Assembly (NCBI RefSeq): GCF_000758525.1
Contig: NZ_CP009241.1
Location: forward strand, 3,472,001 to 3,536,000
Source: Paenibacillus sp. FSL H7-0357
GTDB taxonomy: Bacteria; Bacillota; Bacilli; Paenibacillales; Paenibacillaceae
Direction: 5' to 3'
DNA: 64,000 bases
In this document: in pieces, positions 52,196 to 62,824 of the stretch
Layout: each line of letters begins with the position of its first letter
How positions within the stretch are numbered: the first letter of the stretch is position 1
Translations under genes and position numbers: made by a program
Notes under the pieces: model-generated
Databases searched by the model: none
What the model saw: only the letters and a program-made list of their open reading frames with translations
What the model was told of the DNA's origin: nothing

Positions 52196-52814
52196 GCCTT
52201 TTCATGAGGATGATCATGAGCAGGTGTGCGAGCTGCTGGTTGACTCTTTCCGGGGCAAATTTCAAGCCCTTGTTCATTTGAGCGATCGAGAGATGACTGA
52301 ATTATTAATGAAGCTTTGGACCTTTGACTGCAGAGATGCATCTGTTAAACAATTTGTTGCCCGAAAAGACGGGAAGATCGCCGGTGTGCTCTGTTTAAAA
52401 TGGAAGCCTTCAGAACCCCGGAATAATCCGCAGAGTCAGGTGAATTTAGTCCAGTTGATCAGACAATATGGCCCCGCAAAGGTTCTGAAGCTGGTGACAG
52501 GACTGGGTGCGCTGAGCTATGCTCCGCATGAAACCGAATGCTACATTGAACATCTTGCTGTCAGTTCCAGGGAGCGGAATCAGGGGGCCGGACAACAGCT
52601 GTTGAATTATGCCAAGAATATGGCTGTACAATCCCGGTGCAAAGTGCTTTCACTGCATGTTTCATGCAGCAATTCCCAAGCGATCCAGCTTTATCGCAAG
52701 CTGTCATTCGGCATCAGGAGGACCCGTTACAATGTGCTCAGGCATCTAATCTTCCGGGAACCAGCCTGGCATTTAATGACCTGGGAATCGAGTGTAATAA
52801 CATGCAGGGAGTGA
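52170..52814 (+). CDS. GNAT N-acetyltransferase
   Basis: 214 residues. Acetyl-CoA binding segment HLAVSSRERNQGAGQQLLNY and C-terminal SLHVSCSNSQAIQLYRKLSF are standard GNAT features; the opening FQIEPFHEDDHEQVCELL is the first beta strand. ATG 52170 behind GGGAGA is preferred over the longer frame and overlaps the MerR gene by 26 bases, so the two are co-translated. The substrate could be the compound sensed by the MerR protein. Confidence 0.85.
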   Translation: MHPPQFQIEPFHEDDHEQVCELLVDSFRGKFQALVHLSDREMTELLMKLWTFDCRDASVKQFVARKDGKIAGVLCLKWKPSEPRNNPQSQVNLVQLIRQYGPAKVLKLVTGLGALSYAPHETECYIEHLAVSSRERNQGAGQQLLNYAKNMAVQSRCKVLSLHVSCSNSQAIQLYRKLSFGIRRTRYNVLRHLIFREPAWHLMTWESSVITCRE

Positions 52815-52821
52815 ACATCAC

Positions 52822-53838
52822 GTGAAGAAAGCGATGAAAATGACATTATGGATCATGGGCAGCCTGATCGCTGCCGCTGTTCTGTTTATACTCTATCAGA
52901 ATGACTATGAAATGACTGAAAAGAGCGTGCGGATTGAAACGCCGCAAGGCATCTTAACGGGAACTTTGGTGCTGCCGGAGGAGTACTCCGGAAAGGTCGG
53001 GCTTGTTGTTTTTGTCCATGGGGACGGCCCGGTTAATGCCGATCATGAAGAAGGATACAGGCCTTTATGGGAGGTGCTGGCAACTAACGGATATGCTTCC
53101 TTGTCTCTGAACAAGCCTGGAATCGGGGGTGCTCCGGGCAATTGGCTGGAACAGAGTATGGAGGACCGGGCACAGGAGATTCAATATGCAATAGAATGGG
53201 CACAAACGTTGTCAATGATTGATGCCGATAACATCGGTTTATGGGGGGCCAGTCAAGCCGGATGGGTCATACCCAAGGTAGTGAGAGAAAACCGCCATAT
53301 TGCTTTCAGCATTCTCGTCTCACCGGCTATAAACTGGATCACTCAAGGTCAATTCAATACTAAGGAGGAAATGAAGCAGGCCGGCATAAGCGCTCAGGAA
53401 ATCATTCAAAAAGAAAAATACAATCAGCAAGTGTTGAACCTGCTTAAGGCAGGGGCTTCTTACAAGGAGTATTTGAGCATAGCCGATCCTGAACATCTCA
53501 TCACGGAAGAGAGATGGACCTTTATCAGCAAAAACGTCCAGTCTGACGCTACCGCAGAATTAACCTATTTTAATTCACCGGTACTGCTTGTTCTGGGAGG
53601 CAAGGATATCAACGTGGATGTGGAAGAAACAGAGCAAGTTTACCGGAAAGAGATTTCAGCCGGACTGCTGACAGTAGTCAAAATCCCGGAAGCCGACCAC
53701 TCCATGATGAATAAACCGCTTGCGGATTCACAGCTGCTGACCGTGATGACGGCTCTTTTTGCACCCGGGAAATTGACCAATACCGAGTATTTAAACTCGA
53801 TCTCCGGGTTTGTCACTCAGCAGAAAGCAGACAGATAG
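52822..53838 (+). CDS. Membrane-anchored alpha/beta hydrolase
   Basis: 338 residues. An N-terminal segment (about 4-24, TLWIMGSLIAAAVLFILYQ) is a signal anchor. The catalytic domain has FVHGDGPVNADHEEGY, nucleophile elbow GLWGASQAGWVIPKV, and late Asp/His in VLGGKDINVDVEE and PEADHSMMNKP. It resembles extracellular acyl hydrolases of the Bacillus type. GTG start 52822, 7 bases after the acetyltransferase gene, so it belongs to the MerR operon. Confidence 0.82.
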   Translation: MKKAMKMTLWIMGSLIAAAVLFILYQNDYEMTEKSVRIETPQGILTGTLVLPEEYSGKVGLVVFVHGDGPVNADHEEGYRPLWEVLATNGYASLSLNKPGIGGAPGNWLEQSMEDRAQEIQYAIEWAQTLSMIDADNIGLWGASQAGWVIPKVVRENRHIAFSILVSPAINWITQGQFNTKEEMKQAGISAQEIIQKEKYNQQVLNLLKAGASYKEYLSIADPEHLITEERWTFISKNVQSDATAELTYFNSPVLLVLGGKDINVDVEETEQVYRKEISAGLLTVVKIPEADHSMMNKPLADSQLLTVMTALFAPGKLTNTEYLNSISGFVTQQKADR

Positions 53839-53960
53839 CCTACACCGGGGGCTGGATTTATTGGTTATAACCAAACAATCCCTTGTAAAATATGGATGGG
53901 GGTCTGAAAATGAATGTTATGTAATCATTGCAGTTGACAGCAGATCTGGAGGATTAACCT

Positions 53961-55028
53961 ATGATTGTTTTGAACAAAGAAGAATATAGTAAGGTAAGGC
54001 ATCTTGTGGAAAGTCAGAACGAGTTGTCCGTATTTTCGGTGCTGAACGGAGAAATGCCGGGCGAGGTAAAAGTGAATTCAGCGGAACATCCGGATGCTGT
54101 ACTTATTGCGACGAGTGAGACTATTTTGCTTGCCGGCAATGCAGGCGACACCGATTTTAATAAAGAAATTACTGAAGAGCTGGATTTTTGGGATAACGTA
54201 ACCCCCGATTCGGGCGAGTGGCGAGACAAGATCCCAGCCATTCACCCCAATAGATTCATTAGAGAGTATACAAGGTATAAATACAGTCTCAGCAGCAGGG
54301 AGTTCATACAACCGGAGTTGTTGCTTCCTGAAGGTTATGTCATGGAGCCCGTTAACCTGAAAGACCTGAAGCAGCAAAATTACGGCAATGCAGACCGGAT
54401 CTTGGAGTGGGCCCAAGCCTGGGGAAGTGAAGAACGGTTTGAGGAAGGTGGCTGCGGCTGCTACATCCGTAAGGAGAATCAAATTGTTAGCTGGTCCTTA
54501 AGTGACTGCTCCGCAGGAAACGCCATCGCAGTGGGAATTCATACAGATGCGCCGTTTCGAAAACTGGGATTGGCCAAGAAAGTTGTTGCCGGGGTCGTCC
54601 AGCTTTGTTTTGACAAAGGGTATAGCAGGGTTGAATGGTTGTGCGTCTCATCCAATGCCGGCTCCCGGGCCATTGCGGAGGGACTTGGATTTAAGAAGGA
54701 GAACGAATACGCCTCCTTTTCCTCCTACCCGCCAATTGAGAACCAGAGAGACTTAACTGAAGAGGGCTGGTATGATTGGGGGACTTATCTGGAGAGGGCG
54801 TCCAAGGAGGAGCCTAAGCTGGCTATGGATTGTTTGTATTGTTATATCAAAGCTAATGAAGTTGAAAAGACAATGACCTTCATTCGGGAACTCTCTGAGA
54901 GTGGAATGGAAATTACCTCACAGCGGTTGGCCGACGATATTTCCTGGTTTCAAAAAGAGGGATTATGTTCAGCGTTCAACAGTCCGCAGTGGGCCGAGTT
55001 TACCGCGGGAATGCTGCTGAAAAAGTAA
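53961..55028 (+). CDS. ZmaR-like GNAT acetyltransferase
   Basis: 355 residues. The central and C-terminal region resembles the GNAT_acetyltran (PF12746) family that includes the zwittermicin A resistance protein ZmaR: GCGCYIRKENQIVSWSLSD, then acetyl-CoA loop HTDAPFRKLGLAKKVVAGVV and CVSSNAGSRAIAEGLGFKK. A helical tail of about 75 residues (LDCLYCYIKANEVEKTMTFI-like) follows. It may inactivate an amino-containing compound; no substrate is implied by neighbours. Confidence 0.78.
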   Translation: MIVLNKEEYSKVRHLVESQNELSVFSVLNGEMPGEVKVNSAEHPDAVLIATSETILLAGNAGDTDFNKEITEELDFWDNVTPDSGEWRDKIPAIHPNRFIREYTRYKYSLSSREFIQPELLLPEGYVMEPVNLKDLKQQNYGNADRILEWAQAWGSEERFEEGGCGCYIRKENQIVSWSLSDCSAGNAIAVGIHTDAPFRKLGLAKKVVAGVVQLCFDKGYSRVEWLCVSSNAGSRAIAEGLGFKKENEYASFSSYPPIENQRDLTEEGWYDWGTYLERASKEEPKLAMDCLYCYIKANEVEKTMTFIRELSESGMEITSQRLADDISWFQKEGLCSAFNSPQWAEFTAGMLLKK

Positions 55029-55045
55029 TTATAACTGCATAGGTA

Positions 55046-55092
55046 AACCCAAAGAAGCCGGGTTGAACACGGCTTCTTTGGGTTGTTCTTTT
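55046..55092. terminator. Bidirectional terminator
   Basis: AACCCAAAGAAGCCG and CGGCTTCTTTGGGTT form a 15-bp perfect stem, followed by GTTCTTTT. It separates convergent genes. Confidence 0.85.
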
Positions 55093-55098
55093 ACTTGA

Positions 55099-56343
55099 TT
55101 AGGACGCCGAGCCTATAGCCTGCTTGCTGATTTGTTTGCGGTATAGATGCAGCAAAGTATTGGAGAGGACAAAGGCGGCGGTAACCAGCCACAGCGGAAT
55201 CCGCGGGTCCAGCTTGTAAGCCCATCCGCCGATAATGCCCGCAGGCGAGGTGAAGAGAAGAATCAGCACGGACAGCATGGAAAAGACCTTGGCGCGTTTA
55301 TCATCGTCGATGGCATTCTGGACAGCGGTTTCCAGATAAGGCGAGCTGATCATTAGCCCCACTGCCGACAGGATGGTACTAAGGCCGATCCAGAGCAGGC
55401 TGGATGACGGGTAAAGCACAAGCATGACGCTTGATAAAGCGGACAACGCGAACCCCGCCATCATGGAGCGGTTCGCCCCCTGCTCCGGAATTTTAGGCAT
55501 AATCAGCCAGAGCGTCAGCAGCATAATGACGGAGGACACAGCCGGAAAGAGCGACAGAATGCCGTTGTCCAGCCGCAAATAGTCTGCCAGATAAAGAGAC
55601 AGATATGTCGTCTTCAATGTGGCCTGGAAGTTGAACAGGATGTACACGGCGAAGATTAGCAACAGATTACTGTCAGCCCACAGCTCGCGGAAAGCGCCGC
55701 TATACTCGATCAGGCTCTGCTTTAGCCCAAGCTCGCGCGTCTCCTGTCTTTTTTGGAGCCCGGCTGCGGTTTCGCGGGTGGTCAGATGCCGGCCGACAAA
55801 CTGGAACGTCATCAGGACAAAAGCGAGAACGTACATAATCCTTACGCCTTGCACCATTCCGTACTGGGCGACGAGCAGACCGCCGAGCGGTGCGAACAGA
55901 CCGCCGATGACACTGATGATCTGCAGCAGTGTGAACACGTAGGTACGGTCGGCTGGCCGGGTATCTTCAACAATCAGGCAGTAGAAAGCAACATGCGGCA
56001 CACGCTGAAAACCGTTGATGAAGGCAGCGGCCACAAAAAACCACAGGTTCTGTGAGAACGCCCACAACAGCGTTGCCAAGCTCCAGCTAAGCAGGTCAAA
56101 ATATAAAATCGCCCGCTTGCGGCCCAGCCGGTCAGTTAAATAGCCGCTGATAAAAGAAGACAAAACTTGAACGATAAGTCCAATTGTTGTGATCCAGCCG
56201 ATATTCATCTCCGTAACGCCAAGCTCGTACATATACAAGGTTGCGTAGGTAGAGAACATGCTGAACGGGATCAGGAAAAAAGGCTCAAATGCGAGACAGC
56301 CCCGGCTGTTCCCCTGCAGACGGGCGAATAACGGTCGTGCCAT
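55099..56343 (-). CDS. Major facilitator superfamily transporter
   Basis: 414 residues, twelve predicted membrane segments. MFS loop 2-3 signature SGYLTDRLGRKRAILYFD and the second-half equivalent region NAIDDDKRAKVFSMLSV. Central cytoplasmic loop about 190-215. It resembles drug/sugar exporters of the MFS_1 group but the substrate cannot be assigned. The gene stands alone. Confidence 0.83.
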   Translation of the reverse strand: MARPLFARLQGNSRGCLAFEPFFLIPFSMFSTYATLYMYELGVTEMNIGWITTIGLIVQVLSSFISGYLTDRLGRKRAILYFDLLSWSLATLLWAFSQNLWFFVAAAFINGFQRVPHVAFYCLIVEDTRPADRTYVFTLLQIISVIGGLFAPLGGLLVAQYGMVQGVRIMYVLAFVLMTFQFVGRHLTTRETAAGLQKRQETRELGLKQSLIEYSGAFRELWADSNLLLIFAVYILFNFQATLKTTYLSLYLADYLRLDNGILSLFPAVSSVIMLLTLWLIMPKIPEQGANRSMMAGFALSALSSVMLVLYPSSSLLWIGLSTILSAVGLMISSPYLETAVQNAIDDDKRAKVFSMLSVLILLFTSPAGIIGGWAYKLDPRIPLWLVTAAFVLSNTLLHLYRKQISKQAIGSAS

Positions 56344-56458
56344 GATGGTTCCTCCGGATTGTTATAATTATTGGATTCAAGCTTTAATCGTATATGAATT
56401 TGCGGAAAAATAAAAGAAGGAAGTATATGTATTATCCGATCCTATTTCCTGAAAAATG

Positions 56459-56486
56459 TTTACATTTCATGTGATGTATATATACT
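56459..56486 (+). promoter_or_regulatory. Promoter of ddh
   Basis: TTTACA (56459-56464) and TATACT (56481-56486) with a 16-base spacer, 52 bases before the ddh start. Confidence 0.5.
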
Positions 56487-56538
56487 TGTAATTAAAGTTA
56501 TTAAATTACCCGGAATTATCCGGCAGGGGAGGATCATC

Positions 56539-57522
56539 ATGAGCAGCAACATTAGAGTAGGTATTGTAGGATACGGCAATCTGGGAAGAGGGGTACAGCA
56601 GGCGATTCAACAAAATCCGGATATGGAGCTGGTCGCCATCTTTACACGCCGGGATCCCGGCCCGTTGGCGGAGGAAACAGGTGTCCTGACAGAACGCCTT
56701 TCCGATGTTGAACAGTACATAGGCCGAATTGATGTAATGATTTTATGCGGAGGATCGGCGACGGATCTGCCGGATCAGACGCCGCAGCTGGTGAAGCTGT
56801 TTAATACGGTGGATAGCTTTGATACCCATGCTAAGATTCCGGATTTCTATGAAAAGGTAAACGCCGCTGCACAAGAGGGCGGAAAAGTCGGTGTGATTTC
56901 CACTGGTTGGGACCCTGGACTCTTCTCCATGAACCGCCTGTTAATGCAGGCCGTGCTGCCGGAAGGACAGGATTATACCTTCTGGGGTACCGGAGTCAGC
57001 CAGGGGCATTCCGATGCGATCCGCCGTGTGCCGGGCGTCAAGGCAGGAGTCCAGTACACTGTACCGGTGCAGGCAGTAATTGAACGTATTCGCTCCGGTG
57101 AGACGCCACAGCTGTCCACCCGCGAGAAGCACCGCCGCGACTGCTTCGTCGTAGCGCAAGAGGGGGCAGATCAGGAAGCCGTACGGCGTACCATTACAGA
57201 TATGCCCGATTATTTTGCCGACTATGACACGACGGTGACGTTTATTACAGAAGAAGAGCTTGCCGCAGAACATTCCGGCATGCCGCATGGCGGATTTGTT
57301 ATCCGCAGCGCAGTCACGGGCAACGGCAGCAAACAAATTGCTGAATTCGGTCTGAAGCTCGACAGCAATCCCGAGTTTACGGCCAGCGTACTTATTGCTT
57401 ATGCCAGAGCCGCCTACCGGCTGAGCAATGAAGGGGCTGTTGGGGCGAAGACGGTATTCGATATTCCGCTGGGCTATCTTTCCCCGAAAGCTGCGGAAGT
57501 CCTGCGCCGCGAATTGCTGTAA
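56539..57522 (+). CDS. ddh: meso-Diaminopimelate D-dehydrogenase
   Basis: NADPH-dependent enzyme converting tetrahydrodipicolinate to meso-diaminopimelate in one step, giving a short route to lysine and peptidoglycan. 327 residues, as usual for Ddh. N-terminal Rossmann motif VGIVGYGNLGRGVQQAI; substrate and domain motifs LCGGSATDLPDQ, NTVDSFDTHAKIP, STGWDPGLFSMNR and WGTGVSQGHSDAIRRV are diagnostic. A GGGGAGG site precedes the ATG. It is a single-gene unit closed by a terminator; many Firmicutes lack this enzyme and use other dap routes. Confidence 0.94.
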   Translation: MSSNIRVGIVGYGNLGRGVQQAIQQNPDMELVAIFTRRDPGPLAEETGVLTERLSDVEQYIGRIDVMILCGGSATDLPDQTPQLVKLFNTVDSFDTHAKIPDFYEKVNAAAQEGGKVGVISTGWDPGLFSMNRLLMQAVLPEGQDYTFWGTGVSQGHSDAIRRVPGVKAGVQYTVPVQAVIERIRSGETPQLSTREKHRRDCFVVAQEGADQEAVRRTITDMPDYFADYDTTVTFITEEELAAEHSGMPHGGFVIRSAVTGNGSKQIAEFGLKLDSNPEFTASVLIAYARAAYRLSNEGAVGAKTVFDIPLGYLSPKAAEVLRRELL

Positions 57523-57580
57523 CTGCAGCACAGACAGATCAGGCGCGATGCACTCATAGACAAGCTGAAAGTATCATCAC

Positions 57581-57613
57581 AAAAAGACGTGCCGGGTTGC
57601 GGCACGTCTTTTT
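57581..57613. terminator. Bidirectional terminator
   Basis: AAAAAGACGTGCC and GGCACGTCTTTTT pair perfectly around GGGTTGC, serving convergent ddh and gdhA. Confidence 0.88.
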
Positions 57614-57666
57614 GTTAGCTGTTTTTAAGTATGTTCTTTAAGCAGTAGTCAGGCAGCCTGTCAGTC

Positions 57667-59458
<1,792 letters not shown>

Positions 59459-60511
59459 TTATCCGATACTTTCGACGATATTTCCTTCACTGTCTTTGAT
59501 ATGGGTAGGTACGATACTCACAATGAGTTCCGGCCAAGCTGGAACCGCGAAAGTTCCGGCTAACGGGGTAAGCAGCTGGGCAATTGCTGTCGCCGCAGCA
59601 GGATCAAGCTTAATTGTGACTGAATCCTCCTGTTCCTGTACTTCTCTGGCCTCACCCGGCTCGAAGACGATCCGGGTCTCCGGGCCGGATAAGGTCAAGT
59701 TACGCTTTTTCAAGATTCTTCCCCGCAGCAATTTACCAACAACCTCAGCCTGCTTTGCGCCGATGGTCAATGTCTTGGAGATGCCCCCGGCAGGTGAAGG
59801 ATTCCAGGACAACTGATCAACATAGAGAATTCCGGTATTTGAACCCTCCGCCTCACTGCCAATCCGAACGGCTTCAGAAACCGCAGGGAGGCTCAGCAGC
59901 GAAACTCTCAGCAGATTAGTTGTGTAGAGCGGTATATGCTCAGAGATTGCCGAAAGAACGCCAAGCGTATTCCAGACCTGCATAGCCAGCAGCTCTTCTT
60001 GCGTAATACCGATCATTTGCAGAAACTCCACCCGCCCGTTAGGGGTCTCGATCTCCGGTAGCTGAGGATCGGCAATGAAGGAGAGGGCAGTCAGAAGCGT
60101 ATCTGCTCCCTGACAAATAGGTCCATTCGCGTCCATGTAATCACCGGACCGGAAGATATTGCCGCTGCCAAACACATATCTCCCCATATTCTGAAGGAGA
60201 TTCAATGCCCAGGCCGGGGGCTCATCTTCGTTGTCTGGTTTGGACAGCCGGAAGGTCAATTCAAAACCATAACCGCTGTATTCAGGATCACTGCTCTCTT
60301 TATCGTAAAGCTCTGAGAAGCCGTAGGTAACAAAATGCCAATGGGCTACAGGCTCTTTCACTTCATACACACTGATGCCATTCAGAGGATCAGGGCCTCC
60401 CAGCATATACGGAATTATAGTTCCATAGTGTTTGGGCTCTTGGTCTCCATAGATGTTCTGTAAAGCCGCGTCTATAGCGTCCCATCCCGAGGCGTTTTCT
60501 ACTTCACTCAT
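59459..60511 (-). CDS. Suppressor-of-fused (SUFU) domain protein
   Basis: 350 residues, cytoplasmic. The SUFU domain covers about 10-200: AIDAALQNIYGDQEPKHYG, VYEVKEPVAHWHFVTYGFSE and GYGFELTFRLSKP are diagnostic. A C-terminal domain of about 150 residues of unknown type follows. Bacterial SUFU proteins occur as immunity proteins in polymorphic toxin systems, but no toxin gene adjoins here. ATG 60511 (10 bases after AAGGAGG) is chosen over a TTG three codons earlier. It follows a phosphotransferase gene by 19 bases. Confidence 0.82.
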   Translation of the reverse strand: MSEVENASGWDAIDAALQNIYGDQEPKHYGTIIPYMLGGPDPLNGISVYEVKEPVAHWHFVTYGFSELYDKESSDPEYSGYGFELTFRLSKPDNEDEPPAWALNLLQNMGRYVFGSGNIFRSGDYMDANGPICQGADTLLTALSFIADPQLPEIETPNGRVEFLQMIGITQEELLAMQVWNTLGVLSAISEHIPLYTTNLLRVSLLSLPAVSEAVRIGSEAEGSNTGILYVDQLSWNPSPAGGISKTLTIGAKQAEVVGKLLRGRILKKRNLTLSGPETRIVFEPGEAREVQEQEDSVTIKLDPAAATAIAQLLTPLAGTFAVPAWPELIVSIVPTHIKDSEGNIVESIG

Positions 60512-60530
60512 TTTCTGCAAACCTCCTTGC

Positions 60531-61514
60531 TTAATGTGGAAACAACTGTTTTTGCAACAACAGCCTTAATTCGTCTATGCTTGCTACACTATCTCTTGGG
60601 ATGTCAATTCTTTCGAAATAATCCTTCAAGATGAAACCACAGAAAAGATGAATAGAAAGGCCTTTAATTAGTGCATCCAGGAACAATTCCCGGTCTTCCT
60701 CACCGATATATTCCGCCACCAGCTCTTGATCGCATAAGAACAATTCAAATATGATTGCAGGCAGCTCGTAATAGGCTGGAGCCATGATGCAGTCTGCAAA
60801 GTCGATTAGCGTAACGGAGCGATCAGTACCAATGATCAGATTATCCCTCGTGATATCACCGTGTACCAAAACCACTTCATCATAATCCAAGTTCTCAGCG
60901 CATCTTGCCAGCTCTTTGATGAGATTCGGATTCAACCCATCCATGCGGTTCATTCGGTTGTCTTGATTTCTGAGGTCAATACGGGGCAGCAAGTTTTGCG
61001 CCGGCTGATGGAGTTTTACAGAGATCTGTTTGATGTGATCTGCAAAATCTTTCTTCTCGGATGAAGAAGCTAATAAAAGTTCCTGAATGGAAGATGCGGC
61101 AGGTACATAATCCATAATAAGATAACGAAACAAATACTTGTCCATAAACTCACCGTGCCCAATGATCTTGGGGGTGGAAATATTATGATTCATAGCAAAT
61201 TCCATTACTGCCAGTTCAGTAGCGTAGTCTTGTTGCGTATCCATATTAGTTTGTATGGGGGCGTAGATTTTAATGATTAGCTCATTGGCTTGGAAGACTG
61301 CGTTGGTGCCTGGAGGAAGATTCTCTAAGGATTCTGCCAAAGGTAAACCTTCTTTACGGAAGATCGCATTGGCTAAAGGGAAAAAGGCCTCCCTCGATTG
61401 GAAAACGCTGCTCCAGGAATCCCACCCGTTCAAAGTATGTTCAAATAACAATAAATTCTCCTCCGAACCTTCAGATTTTAGTTGGCATAGAAGACTATAC
61501 TCATTAGGATACAC
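60531..61514 (-). CDS. Aminoglycoside phosphotransferase-family kinase
   Basis: 327 residues. Brenner motif VLVHGDITRDNLII with catalytic Asp and Asn, and Mg-binding TLIDFADCIMAP. N-lobe Lys is probably in ELIIKIYAP. The family phosphorylates aminoglycosides, macrolides, amino acids or sugars; this one cannot be assigned. The start is a GTG (61514) without a strong binding site, so it may be slightly misplaced. It heads an operon with the SUFU gene. Confidence 0.78.
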   Translation of the reverse strand: MYPNEYSLLCQLKSEGSEENLLLFEHTLNGWDSWSSVFQSREAFFPLANAIFRKEGLPLAESLENLPPGTNAVFQANELIIKIYAPIQTNMDTQQDYATELAVMEFAMNHNISTPKIIGHGEFMDKYLFRYLIMDYVPAASSIQELLLASSSEKKDFADHIKQISVKLHQPAQNLLPRIDLRNQDNRMNRMDGLNPNLIKELARCAENLDYDEVVLVHGDITRDNLIIGTDRSVTLIDFADCIMAPAYYELPAIIFELFLCDQELVAEYIGEEDRELFLDALIKGLSIHLFCGFILKDYFERIDIPRDSVASIDELRLLLQKQLFPH

Positions 61515-61552
61515 ATTTTGTATCTATTTTCCAAAGGAATATTTCACTGTTA

Positions 61553-61576
61553 GCGGATTATTGCCTATTTCTCCAA
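61553..61576 (+). promoter_or_regulatory. Shared 24-bp motif upstream of the oxidoreductase gene
   Basis: GCGGATTATTGCCTA followed by TTTCTCCAA; 23 of 24 bases recur at 63638-63661 in front of the AraC regulator gene. Probably a binding site for that regulator. Confidence 0.6.
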
Positions 61577-61704
61577 AACTACACTTTGATACATTATACG
61601 GATATACAACAAATTGTGGCAGAATCAGGTCTGGAGGGTAATCAATAAGGAACCTGGATTTGGTTCAGGAAGATATTCTCTTGAAGAGAGGCGTGATCCG
61701 AAGC

Positions 61705-62634
61705 ATGAAGGCAGTTGTGATTGAACAATTTGGCGGACCTGAAGTATTGGTGGGCAAAGAAATTCCCAAGCCGGTGATTGAACCCAATCAGGTATTGATT
61801 CGGCTGAGGGCAACATCTGTAAATCCGGTGGATTTTAAAATTCGGCAAGGTGCTATGGGCTCTGCCACTGGTGATTTTCCATTAGTGTTAGGCGGAGATG
61901 CCGCCGGTGTGGTCGTTGAGGTAGGCGAGAATGTGAGCCGGTTTAAGGCGGATGAACGTGTCTTTGCACGTCCGCGTGATTTCGGCACTTATGCCGAGTA
62001 TATCGCGGTAGATGCGGATATGGTGAGTAAGATGCCCAAAGCATTCAACTTTGAAGAAGCTGCAGCCGTGCCGCTGGCAGCGATGACAGCGTGGCAGGCG
62101 CTCGTTGACCACGGAAAGATTAAAGAAGGCGATAAGGTTCTAATTCACGCCGGTTCGGGCGGGGTCGGCACGTTTGCCATCCAGTTGGCCAAACATTTCG
62201 GAGCAGAAGTGGCCTCAACAGCCAGTTCCAGGAACAAGGAACTGCTGGAATCGCTCGGTGCCGATCGTTTTATTGATTATAAAGAAGAAGATTTTTCGAA
62301 GGTCCTCTCAGACTATGACCTCGTGCTGGACACGATGGGCGGGGATATCCAGCGTAAAAGCTTTGAGATCTTAAAACCCGGCGGCAGGCTGGTCTCTCTT
62401 GTTGAGAAACCTGATGAGCAGCTGCAGGAGAAATACCAAGTCACCGGCGTTCAATTCATGATGGAGCCCAGCGGCAGTCAGCTGGAGAAGCTTGCAGAGC
62501 TTGCCGATCAAGGCAAACTGCGGGTGGTAATTGACAGTACCTTCTGGCTGAACGAAGAAGGAATCAGGCAGGCGCATGAAAAAAGTGAAACGCATCATGC
62601 AGCTGGTAAAATTGTCCTTCGTGCCGAGCAGTAG
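61705..62634 (+). CDS. NADPH:quinone oxidoreductase (zinc-independent MDR family)
   Basis: 309 residues. Medium-chain dehydrogenase/reductase without the catalytic zinc Cys/His set. Opening KAVVIEQFGGPEVL and VNPVDFKIRQG; nucleotide-binding VLIHAGSGGVGTFAIQLAKH. It should reduce quinones or enones with NADPH. ATG 61705 gives the family start, while the frame is open to 61660. It shares an upstream motif with the SDR/AraC intergenic region, which suggests joint control in electrophile or quinone response. Confidence 0.88.
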   Translation: MKAVVIEQFGGPEVLVGKEIPKPVIEPNQVLIRLRATSVNPVDFKIRQGAMGSATGDFPLVLGGDAAGVVVEVGENVSRFKADERVFARPRDFGTYAEYIAVDADMVSKMPKAFNFEEAAAVPLAAMTAWQALVDHGKIKEGDKVLIHAGSGGVGTFAIQLAKHFGAEVASTASSRNKELLESLGADRFIDYKEEDFSKVLSDYDLVLDTMGGDIQRKSFEILKPGGRLVSLVEKPDEQLQEKYQVTGVQFMMEPSGSQLEKLAELADQGKLRVVIDSTFWLNEEGIRQAHEKSETHHAAGKIVLRAEQ

Positions 62635-62732
62635 GGGGAAGGCTGCGGTATTGCCTAGCGGTGCGTTCAGCTATGGCAACCGCGGGCTGTGAACCTCCGA
62701 AAGTACGTAGTACAAGCCGGAGGCAGTCTAAA

Positions 62733-62779
62733 TAACGAAGCAAGAGCCCGCGTCTGTCGCCGGCTCTTGCTTCGTTATG
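62733..62779. terminator. Hairpin between oxidoreductase and SDR genes
   Basis: ATAACGAAGCAAGAGCC and GGCTCTTGCTTCGTTAT form a 17-bp perfect stem with a 13-base loop, between convergent genes. No T run. Confidence 0.65.
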
Positions 62780-62824
62780 TGTAAAGGCAGTGCAGCAATA
62801 GGCTGCTGATCAGCCGCAGATAGA

